Below, piece by piece: positions 1 to 6,636 of a DNA stretch of 10,689 nt. The position numbers were made by a program, and so were the translations under genes. Positions within the stretch are counted from its first letter, which is position 1. Every line of letters starts with the position of its first letter. Source of the stretch: Thalassiosira profunda (lineage: Eukaryota; Bacillariophyta; Thalassiosirophyceae; Thalassiosirales; Thalassiosiraceae); assembly GCA_036939355.1 (NCBI GenBank), contig JALLAP010002720.1:1-10689 (forward strand), in the 5' to 3' direction. Under the pieces are notes generated by a model. The model did no database searches. It had not been told where the DNA came from and saw only the letters and a program-made list of their open reading frames with translations.

Positions 1-74
1 AGGCGAAGTACTTCTCCAAGCTCGCCGAGAAGAAGATCAAGGCGGCCGGAGGCGCCTGCTTGCTGTCGGCGTAA
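1..74 (+). CDS. RPL27A: 60S ribosomal protein L27a (uL15), C-terminal end only
   Basis: Only the last 23 codons are present, read from position 3 to the TAA at 72-74; the rest lies left of the window. The visible tail contains AKYFSKLAEKKIKAAGGACL and then ends LSA. This matches the conserved eukaryotic L27a/uL15 C-terminus, which in human reads [20 protein letters not shown] before its last residues. Known role: uL15 is a structural protein of the large cytosolic ribosomal subunit. The match is short, but the spacing of the AxxFS, AExKIK and GGAC elements and the stop position agree with the family. The following gene on the same strand starts about 690 bp downstream, so the two are separate transcription units. 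Confidence 0.85.
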   Translation, partial: AKYFSKLAEKKIKAAGGACLLSA

Positions 75-763
75 ATTAACAGCAAGTGGTGCGGCCCGCA
101 CGACAAATGAAACCAGTAGCTTTATAATTCACACCCCTCCTATCTAACGGGACATTAATTATGGAGTGAGAAAAAGCACAGGCCTGCTCCGAACGGACAC
201 CTGAATGCGGAAACCCAATCTCTTTTCTGCGTTGCAGGGGGTTTGATGAGCTTGGTGTAGGGTGTGGAGGTAGATATGATTTGAGGGACAAAAGAGGCTC
301 GCTGTCGACTTGTGCACATCTTGTGTACTCTCTTGGATTCCTCTTCGTGGTTGGGTGGGTTATGCGACAATCAACTATCTTCGGCGTGGCTGGCATCTCT
401 TTGCAACTCGGATGCTCCTCTGATATCACCATTGAGCGCAGTCTCTTTGATTCCAAGCGCAATTCTTTCTATCTGCTCTGCCAAGCCAAAGTTTCTGAGC
501 AGAGACTTTACTCAAAGGCATGGATTGATAGCCTTCCTTCCTCTTTGCTTGCCACGTCGATACAATAGAAAGAAGTAAAAGGTGCGCTTCTATTCCTTTG
601 CTTCTTCTCTCAATCCGCGACTTATTTTTGAGCGACTTGTCTGGCGTCCTGGCACGACTTCGCGCTTTCTCATTTTTCCGCCGTGCTCGGTGCTCGTGCA
701 CCGCCTCCTGGTCCTACCTGGCGCCACCCCGCTCTCCAACAACTCCCCGCCCAGCCCGACGCC
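75..763. other. Intergenic spacer: L27a 3' region and leader of the nuclease gene
   Basis: This 689-bp stretch holds no convincing gene. The open frames on both strands lack an ATG in good context or any recognisable domain. The left part is lower in GC and should contain the 3' UTR of the L27a gene; no canonical AATAAA was seen on +. The right part, from about 575, is pyrimidine-rich and GC-rich and runs directly into the nuclease start codon, which fits a 5' leader. No tRNA or other structured RNA was recognised by eye. Confidence 0.5.
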
Positions 764-2785
764 ATGGGCATCAACGGGCTCCTCCCCCGCATCCTCCCCT
801 CGGCGGGCCGCGAAAACTACGACCTCCGCGCCCTCGCCGACGGCATAATATCCCTCGCCCCTCCGGTGCACGACGACAGCCAAACCACCACCGACGACCC
901 CGCGCCCGCCCCGAAGCGCCGCCGCTGGACGCGCCGCCGAGTCCGCATCGCCGTGGACGTCAACGGGTGGATCGCCNCCCGCCCCGAAGCGCCGCCGCTG
1001 GACGCGCCGCCGAGTCCGCATCGCCGTGGACGTCAACGGGTGGATCGCCCGGGCGGCCCACGGCTTCGGGGGGAGCTTGATGGACGAACGGCATTTGACG
1101 TACCATGGACGGGCGCAATTGAGGAGCGAGCAGCAACAGCAACAGCAGCAGCGAGCAGAAGAGGGAGGGGAAGGAAGCGAGCAGGCAGAGGAAGGAGACG
1201 AAGAGCAACCAAACGAAAATCAGGCCACGACCGAGGAGCAAATCCAGCAGCAGCAGCGGACCGAGTACATCTCCCAATGCAACTCCTTCGTGCTGCACAA
1301 AATCGAGTACCTCCGGGACCAATGCCAGGCCCTCGTCCTCCCGGTGCTGGACGGGGCCACCCCTCCCTGCAAGCGGGAGGCGGTGCGGGGGCGGTCCGAC
1401 AAGCGCAAGCGCGCCACGCGGGAGCGGGACGGGGCGGCGGCATCCCCGCAGCGTCCGGCGGCGCCCACGGGAGAGGAGGAAGGGGATGACGAGGAGGAGA
1501 ACGAGGCGGCCCGGACCGAGGCCGAGGTCCTCAAGCGCATCTCCGCGTCCCGCCGCGCGGGCACCGGGAAGGACTACGCGCTGCGGCAGGAAATGCTGGG
1601 GGAGCTTCTGAAGGAGTTTCGCAAGCGCGGCTGGCCGTTCGTGGTGGCCCCCTACGAGGCCGACGGGCAATTGGCCTNTTCTGAAGGAGTTTCGCAAGCG
1701 CGGCTGGCCGTTCGTGGTGGCCCCCTACGAGGCCGACGGGCAATTGGCCTATCTGGCCAACACGGGGGGCGTGGACGTGGTGGTGACGGAGGACTCGGAC
1801 TTGATTGCCTACGGCGTCCCGACGCTGGTGTACAAGCTGGGCGGGTGGAATGGGGCAAATGACGCCAACAGGGCGGGGGTGGGAAGCAACGTGCAGGGTG
1901 TTGTTTCAGGGGGAAGGCAAACGCTGAGGGGAACGCTGCTCCACCGCAAGGACCTCGGGGCCGCGCACGGGATCGACTTGATGGACTTCTCCGACGCCAT
2001 GCTCGCGACCGCGTTCGTCGCGGCGGGGTGCGACTACTGCAGCAGCCTGACCGGCGTCGGCGTCGTCACCGCCCGCAACGTCGTCCAGAGGGCCTTTCGC
2101 GGCGGCAGGGACGGAGGAGCGCCCGTCCTGCGGCAGGTGCTCGACGAGCTGTTCCAAAAGTGCGGCCGGGAGGCCCGTCGGCAGTTGCTGCCGCTGGACG
2201 ACCCGGACAAGGAGGAGGTGCGCGCGGCGTACGAGCGGTCGTTCCTCGCGGCGCTGGCCATGTTTCGGCATCCCTTGGTCTACGATCCGATATCGGGGGT
2301 GCATGCTGTGGCCAACGACGTGTGCGAGGATGGCGATGGGGGCACCACCTCCGCCGGCGCCTCGTTTCGAAAGGAGGAGAACATTTTGATGGAGTACGCG
2401 CCGTACAAGGAGCTGGTGACGAACAGGGNGCGCCTCGTTTCGAAAGGAGGAGAACATTTTGATGGAGTACGCGCCGTACAAGGAGCTGGTGACGAACAGG
2501 GAACGGTTGTACGAAGTGATCGGAACGCCCTTCGCTCCGGAGGTGGCCAAGGGCATTACCGAAGGACTGATCGATCCTCGGAACCCAAACGTGCCGGAAA
2601 GCAACAGTCAGCGCACAGAGGACGATGGGACGGAGTCTCGCGATCTCACCCAGGGCAGCAGTGGGCTGCAGCTTTCCAGCCAGGCGGGCACTCAGCAATC
2701 CAAATCCAGCTCTGCGGCGTCGGGATTTGTATCGAGCCTGAGCCCCGATCTGCTTGCGTCCCCGTCTCCACAGAAGCCAGCCTGA
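764..2785 (+). CDS. EXO1: Exonuclease 1-like XPG/Rad2-family 5' nuclease (interrupted by three assembly duplications)
   Basis: Predicted 5'-3' exonuclease and flap endonuclease of the EXO1 branch, known in other eukaryotes for mismatch repair and resection in the nucleus. The protein starts MGINGLLPRI at an ATG in strong context (GCC ATG G). Counting only one copy of each 72-bp duplication (segments 764-976, 1050-1677, 1751-2428, 2502-2785) gives one 600-codon frame ending in TGA. XPG N-region acids are present: AVD (D65) and VLDG (D172). XPG I-region: YEADGQLA (E274, D276) and TEDSDL (D295, D297). The GCDYCSSLTGVG helix-hairpin-helix region carries D375. All correspond to the known metal-binding acids. 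Family-atypical points are a Gln/Glu-rich insert (about residues 95-142), an acidic insert (about 200-228) and an extra loop (about 312-345). The C-terminal tail after about 540 is Ser/Gln-rich, and I see no PIP or MLH1-interaction box. Human EXO1 is 846 aa. FEN1 or GEN1 is less likely because GCDYxSSLxGxG and the MGIxGLL start fit EXO1 best. Confidence 0.88.
905..1049. repeat. 72-bp exact direct duplication around a single N at 977 (assembly artefact)
   Basis: Positions 905-976 and 978-1049 are identical over 72 bp and separated only by the N at 977. The duplication lies within the XPG N-region codons around AVDVNGWIA and shifts the frame by +1 (73 bp). Using one copy joins the MGINGLL start to the downstream frame. 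It is interpreted as two contig ends with an unmerged overlap, not as a biological repeat. Confidence 0.93.
1131..1151 (+). repeat. CAG/CAA microsatellite coding for seven glutamines
   Basis: Seven consecutive CAG or CAA codons encode a Q7 run inside the Gln/Glu-rich insert of the nuclease (about residues 99-105 of the corrected protein). Mixed CAG and CAA codons make it less prone to slippage than pure CAG. It lies in a poorly conserved insert, so length polymorphism would probably be tolerated. Confidence 0.7.
1606..1750. repeat. 72-bp exact direct duplication around a single N at 1678 (assembly artefact)
   Basis: Positions 1606-1677 and 1679-1750 are identical over 72 bp with one N between them. 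The copied stretch encodes the conserved VVAPYEADGQLA region, so as printed the catalytic I-region appears twice in two frames. Using one copy restores continuity from LLKEFRKRGW through YEADGQLA into YLANTGGVDV. Confidence 0.93.
2357..2501. repeat. 72-bp exact direct duplication around a single N at 2429 (assembly artefact)
   Basis: Positions 2357-2428 and 2430-2501 are identical over 72 bp with one N between them. The copied stretch encodes SFRKEENILMEYAPYKELV near the end of the nuclease fold. Using one copy connects the nuclease domain to the C-terminal tail that ends at 2785. Confidence 0.93.
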
Positions 2786-2948
2786 GCTGTATTTTTACCT
2801 ATCTATGAGTAGTGCACTACTGCAATCCAGGGGATAGTATTATCGATTCAACGCAGTCGACATTCAAGGGATTACTTTGAAGATAGCCACTGCTGTACAC
2901 AGCATAATTATGAATAAGATTTGTATTGGTATGTCCATGCCCGAAAAG
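2786..2948. other. Short convergent intergenic region with a 14-bp palindrome
   Basis: The nuclease gene (+) and the large DUF6824 gene (-) end tail to tail with 163 bp between stop codons, so both 3' UTRs and poly(A) sites must lie here or overlap the neighbour. The region is AT-richer than the flanking coding DNA. It contains a perfect 14-bp palindrome at 2808-2821 (AGTAGTGCACTACT), 22 bp after the nuclease stop. Confidence 0.6.
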
Positions 2949-4457
2949 TCACGGTGTGTTTCCTTCCAGCTCGTCCTCCGCGTCTTCAGCGGCAATCTCT
3001 TCCATCAACTGCCGGAAATCTGCAGATTGTATGCTCAGAGTGCTGCCAACGTCCCGGTTGAACTTCCCACTGAAATCGGTCAGGGCGCTGCACATGCTCA
3101 TCCGCGACGATCTCCTGCGATTCACATCCACTTCGAAGGCGACCACAGACTTCCTCCGTTCTCCCAACAGCCCAGACACGTCCGTTCCAGAGTTGACACC
3201 GCCCGGCTTGGCATCCATGGTGGAAGTGAAGATCATGCCCAGATCGGCATGGGTGGCCGACGCGGCCGGGGCGAAGGCCGCCGAGGGAGTGGTCCACTTG
3301 TTGCTCTTCCGGAGAATGCTGCGCCGGGGCTTCTGCGCCGCGCCGGGCACGTGCAGGCCCAACTCGGGAGCCGCCTCGAACGTCGCGAGGGACATTTCGT
3401 GGTCGTCGTACTCCCCCAACATTTCGAACTCCGCCTCGCGCTGCGCCGCATCCAAACCGGAGTCCAGGCTCAGGACGTCGTTGGAGAAGATGCTCAGCTC
3501 CGAAAGGTGCGTGGCGAGGCTCATTGCCGACTCTGAAGGGCGCTGGGACGGTATCTGGGGCATCTGGAACTTCACAGACCGGCGACTGTGGTCGCTGGAA
3601 TCGACTCCCAGGCAACTCATCAGCTGCTTGTGGTCATCGGGCGAGAACTCATCATCCGCTGCCGGACCGCTTCCAGCTCCCCCATCCTGGAATGGAAGAG
3701 GCGTGGGATCTACCATTCCCCACGAATCCTGCGAGTTTCTCTTCACCGCTCCTCCCAAGGGCATGGGATCCGACGGGCCCCACGAGTCTTGAAAGGAAGC
3801 GGCCGATGCCTCCCTCGTATTAGGGACGCCCTTCTCCACAAAGCTGTTCCGAGGGAAGCTGCTGAAGGTCTGTCCCCCCACCAACGATGCCAGGGAGAAA
3901 CTGTCCTGCTTCAGGCCGGCAAGGTCCGGTCGCTGGTTCGGAGCCACATTCTGCAGGGGATATGCACCCTGACTCGGCATGCTCTGCGGCAGAGGCACGC
4001 CAAACTGCTGCGACATGACCTGGTAGTTCCCATTCATCGCCAGTCCCCCCACTGGGGCATTCTCTCCCTGCAGCGCGAGCTTCTTCAGCAGCTTCGGCTG
4101 TCCCTCGCGCAGGGCCTGCGACGTCTTCTCGATCGCCCGCTTGTCCCCGATGTCCCGCCAGGTGCACGGGTGGCCATGCTCGTCCGTCTCGTCGAGCTTC
4201 GTGGCAGTCTTGCCGTCCTCCCTCTCCACGAAGCGGGCGTTGATTTCCCGAATCGCCGCGACGATGCTCTTGGATATCCGGAGCTTCTCGGTTTTGAGGC
4301 ACGTTGCATACAGCTCCTTGTTGAGGGTGACGATCTTTCGATAGGCCGCGTTGCCGGGGTGCTTGAGGGCGAGGCCGCCCCGGCCGCAGATGATGTCGTG
4401 TTCACTGATTTTTGTTATGCCGGCCATCGGCTGGTTGGGGTCGCTGGCGTTCACCAT
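2949..4457 (-). CDS. DUF6824 domain protein, long form (502 aa)
   Basis: An uninterrupted 502-codon frame on the minus strand with ATG in good context (A at -3, G at +4). Residues 21-128 form a complete DUF6824 domain: DIICGRGG (21-28), KHPGN (32-36), LNKELYATC, RISKSIVAAIRE, a RF-REDG segment, then DIGDKRAIEKTSQALREG. The function of this domain is unknown; it is especially numerous in diatoms. The remaining about 370 residues look largely disordered and regulatory. They include a duplicated QDSWGxxDPxPL motif (223-234 and 243-254) and several basic-Ser sites, including RRKS (434-437) and RRRSS (447-451). Repeated MSLAT and short Leu-rich helices occur (311-325, 355-360), and an acidic helix ADFRQLMEEIAAED lies near the end (479-492). 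No signal peptide or membrane segment is seen. The downstream paralogue at 5309-5950 is about 75% identical over the domain. A nuclear or regulatory role is speculation only. A second possible start is M11. Confidence 0.85.
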   Translation of the reverse strand: MVNASDPNQPMAGITKISEHDIICGRGGLALKHPGNAAYRKIVTLNKELYATCLKTEKLRISKSIVAAIREINARFVEREDGKTATKLDETDEHGHPCTWRDIGDKRAIEKTSQALREGQPKLLKKLALQGENAPVGGLAMNGNYQVMSQQFGVPLPQSMPSQGAYPLQNVAPNQRPDLAGLKQDSFSLASLVGGQTFSSFPRNSFVEKGVPNTREASAASFQDSWGPSDPMPLGGAVKRNSQDSWGMVDPTPLPFQDGGAGSGPAADDEFSPDDHKQLMSCLGVDSSDHSRRSVKFQMPQIPSQRPSESAMSLATHLSELSIFSNDVLSLDSGLDAAQREAEFEMLGEYDDHEMSLATFEAAPELGLHVPGAAQKPRRSILRKSNKWTTPSAAFAPAASATHADLGMIFTSTMDAKPGGVNSGTDVSGLLGERRKSVVAFEVDVNRRRSSRMSMCSALTDFSGKFNRDVGSTLSIQSADFRQLMEEIAAEDAEDELEGNTP

Positions 4458-4587
4458 CGTGAGGTTGTCTTCTGTTTGTGTTGCGTGCCGAGCAAGTACG
4501 GAAATGGGGATGCANGCTGGCGTTCACCATCGTGAGGTTGTCTTCTGTTTGTGTTGCGTGCCGAGCAAGTTCGGAAATGGGGATGCA
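4443..4587. repeat. 72-bp direct duplication around a single N at 4515, one mismatch (assembly artefact)
   Basis: Positions 4443-4514 and 4516-4587 match at 71 of 72 positions with an N between them. The one difference is A at 4498 versus T at 4571 on the + strand. The copied stretch covers the start codon and proximal leader of the 502-aa DUF6824 gene, so a second false ATG appears at 4528-4530. Only the ATG at 4455-4457 leads into the full frame. The mismatch suggests two haplotypes or a sequencing error at 41 bp upstream of the start. Confidence 0.9.
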
Positions 4588-5308
4588 CCAAGATCAAGTG
4601 TCCGATGAAATATTAGAACGCTGGACGCTGCATGCAGCGCAAGATGGTCGCCCTCCGAGGTTGGCGCGGCTATGACGACGTCTCGGGAGACGCGCTGGGA
4701 TGTGGCCGCGGCGGCGGAGGAGGCACGCCGACCAAGACGCTTGCCAAGACCCTGCAAAAATTTCTTGGCTGTTCTTTTGGGCGTTGGATTTCAGGCTGGT
4801 GCTTTGTGATGGTGTGTGTGGGAAAGGAGGTTGAAGTTGAGAGACACAAGCTAGATAGAGAAAGGTTGGTCAGGCCGTTACATAAGACAAACCGGTTGAG
4901 TGAGAACAGAGCTGAAGAGAACAGGGAGGAGAAGGGAGGAGAGCAAGCAGGTGCAAGTTGAAAAAGAGCAGGGTCAGTGAGATGTGATGATCCTCTCTAG
5001 AGCGACAGAGATCTCTTGGTCTCGTTGAGGCTCTCGAGATGCTGCGTAGACTGCAAATAGAAGTCGTAACTTTTGTTGAGTACATCTCATTTCGTTTTGA
5101 GATTACTTGATGCAGCGACCAGGGGCAGAGTTGCAGAAGAAGGAATCTTTCTTTCACTCGCTACACACCGTCAATTGCAACAAGTTGCAACTCAAATTGG
5201 TCTCCGGCTTCTATCACCCGATGCACATATGATCAAACTATTTGCAATTCATATCTTGTGTATCAATAGACAGCCTAAATTACAAATGTATGATGTATGA
5301 TCGAGATT
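4458..5308. other. Intergenic spacer between the two same-strand DUF6824 paralogues
   Basis: No convincing gene is seen in these 851 bp (778 bp once the 4515 duplication is discounted). Both neighbours are on the minus strand, so the left part is the promoter and leader of the 502-aa gene and the right edge is the 3' region of the 213-aa gene. Visible structure includes a purine-rich tract on + (about 4899-4951), which is pyrimidine-rich in the sense of the downstream gene. Three small CTC/GAG palindromes lie between 4995 and 5039. A 109-codon + frame from an ATG at 4632 has no recognisable domain and is probably chance. Confidence 0.5.
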
Positions 5309-5950
5309 CTAACGCCTCGAAAGCAAGGCAAGCATCAGCAGCTCCGACGTATCGAGCCGCGACAGCAGCTCGGGCAGCGCCGACGACGACGGAGGTGGAA
5401 GCGGCGGCAGCGCCGGCAGAGGAGTGACCGAACGCCGCCTTGGGATCGGCTGCGAGGCATACGGAGTGTATCCGTAGCTCGCGCTCGGCGGCGCGGGGCT
5501 CAGCCGCGGGGACACGTAGTGGCTGGCGTCGGCGTAGGAGGCCGCCGCGCCCCGGCCCTGCGCCTCGGCGATGGCCCGCCGCTGCGCGCGCTGCGCCATC
5601 TGCCGGAGCAGCTTGGGCTGTCCCTCGCGAAGGGCCTGCGACGTCTTCTCGACGGCGCGCTTGTCGCCGATGTCGACGTAGACGACGGGGTTGCCGTGCG
5701 CGTCCTTCTCGTCGAGGGTCTCGCTCGTCCCGCCGTCTTCGCGCTGGAGGAAGCGGCCTCCCACCTCGCGCATGGCGGCGACGATGCTCTTGGAGATCCG
5801 GAGCTTCTCCGTCTTGACGCACGTGGCGTAGAGCTCCTTGTTGAGGCCGACGACCTTGCGGTAGGCGAGGTTGCCGGGGTGCTTGAGGGCGACGCCCCGG
5901 CGGCCGCAGATGATGTCGTTCTGGTTGACTTGGGTGATTCTCTCGGACAT
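5309..5950 (-). CDS. DUF6824 domain protein, short form (213 aa)
   Basis: A complete 213-codon frame with an ATG in acceptable context (A at -3). Residues 12-119 are a DUF6824 domain that aligns without gaps to the neighbouring 502-aa protein, with 81 of 108 residues identical by my count. Shared blocks include KHPGN, NKELYATC, KTEKLRISKSIVAA and EKTSQALREGQPKLL. One signature residue differs: CGRRG (R18) instead of CGRGG. After the domain come a basic Arg/Gln/Ala helix (115-134), a Pro/Ser/Tyr-rich linker, an RRRSVTP site (171-177), a polyproline stretch (181-187) and a Leu-rich C-terminal helix ending LLSRR. It lacks the long regulatory tail of its neighbour, so the pair probably arose by tandem duplication followed by divergence outside the domain. 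Function unknown; no signal peptide or membrane segment. Confidence 0.85.
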   Translation of the reverse strand: MSERITQVNQNDIICGRRGVALKHPGNLAYRKVVGLNKELYATCVKTEKLRISKSIVAAMREVGGRFLQREDGGTSETLDEKDAHGNPVVYVDIGDKRAVEKTSQALREGQPKLLRQMAQRAQRRAIAEAQGRGAAASYADASHYVSPRLSPAPPSASYGYTPYASQPIPRRRSVTPLPALPPLPPPSSSALPELLSRLDTSELLMLALLSRR

Positions 5951-6636
5951 GGTTGCGTGGAGTTGGTTGCGTTCAGCTTTGTCGATGGATGGGAAGGGTG
6001 GTTATGAGCTTGAGCTCGCCGGGGCTTCCAAGAACGTCAAGAGAACAGCATCTTGGTTGCTCTTGCCGGGGTGTCATTTGCATTTGCGTCCCTCCATAGA
6101 GAGGCACGAGGAGGCCAGAGCGAGGCGGCATGCAGTGTTCACATCGTTCGATCGGCTTCTTGCTCGATCCTGCTTGAGCGTGAAGAACGGCCTGTCAAGA
6201 CACCATCTTACTGCACAGAACCCGGGACTGGTGATATGCTATCCCCTTAATAAATAGCTTCTTGGCGAACCTCTTATTTGTCCCTTTGGACTTTCTTTCA
6301 ACGTGGGTCTTGCGTCGCATCACAGGCTTGCCAATCAAAGACACGCACGTTTTATCGACTTGAGCTCAGAGTCTCCCAAGACGCGCTCAACTTAGCCTGT
6401 CTCTCCCCAAGACGCGCTCAAAGAACTGTGGTGCGACTTCTGAGAGAGTCTGACGGTGCTCAGAGACACCAACTGCTGCTCGGAAGGGGGCGGGGTGCCG
6501 CCCAGCCGAGGATGCCGTGCGGGGTGGATATCAAGCTTGCGGGTCAATTCATGCACAACGCAGGGCGGTAGGTACACCCAGATGCCTCTGGACCCTCGCC
6601 ATCCCAAAGTCGGAGTTGCATACGTAACAGAATAGA
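5951..6636. other. Divergent intergenic region between two DUF6824-type genes
   Basis: These 686 bp separate the minus-strand 213-aa gene from the plus-strand 153-aa gene and must hold both promoters. The open frames here start only at non-ATG codons or lack any domain. Notable sequence: two GTTGCGT motifs at 5952-5958 and 5966-5972 in the leader of the minus gene, an AATAAA at 6249-6254, and a 16-bp direct repeat spanning 6375-6421. No tRNA-like sequence was seen. Confidence 0.55.
6375..6421. promoter_or_regulatory. 16-bp direct repeat in the divergent promoter region
   Basis: CCCAAGACGCGCTCAA occurs at 6375-6390 and again at 6406-6421, a 31-bp period, with the preceding TCTC also repeated apart from one extra C in the second copy. 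Exact repetition of a 16-mer at about three helical turns, 216 bp upstream of the 153-aa gene, fits a paired protein-binding site. It could also be a small local duplication; no factor is known to me for this sequence. Confidence 0.35.

Noticed and set aside
281..578. Small + frames in the spacer after L27a
   Set aside because: Two overlapping frames of 88-95 codons, one starting at TTG, with no conserved motif; the region fits UTR and promoter.
764..2785. Nuclease gene read as a frameshifted pseudogene or as several exons
   Set aside because: All three breaks coincide with an N flanked by identical 72-bp copies, and counting one copy of each gives a perfect 600-aa frame with all catalytic acids. 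No decay is present.
2877..4535. Long open frames on the + strand opposite the 502-aa DUF6824 gene (up to 315 codons)
   Set aside because: They mirror a GC-rich coding strand, have no recognisable domains and overlap a clearly conserved gene; typical antisense shadows.
4632..4961. 109-codon + frame starting MQRKMVALRGWRG
   Set aside because: Low-complexity Gly run and charged tail with no domain; lies in the promoter/leader of the minus-strand DUF6824 gene.
4982..5060. Possible box C/D snoRNA because of a GTGATGA box C-like motif
   Set aside because: No CTGA box D at a suitable distance and no terminal stem flanking it.
5297..6007. 236-codon + frame opposite the 213-aa DUF6824 gene
   Set aside because: Starts just beyond the real gene and follows its codon pattern in antisense; no domain or independent support.
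6249..6254. AATAAA as a poly(A) signal for a + strand gene
   Set aside because: No credible + strand gene ends upstream of it; more likely incidental AT-rich promoter sequence.
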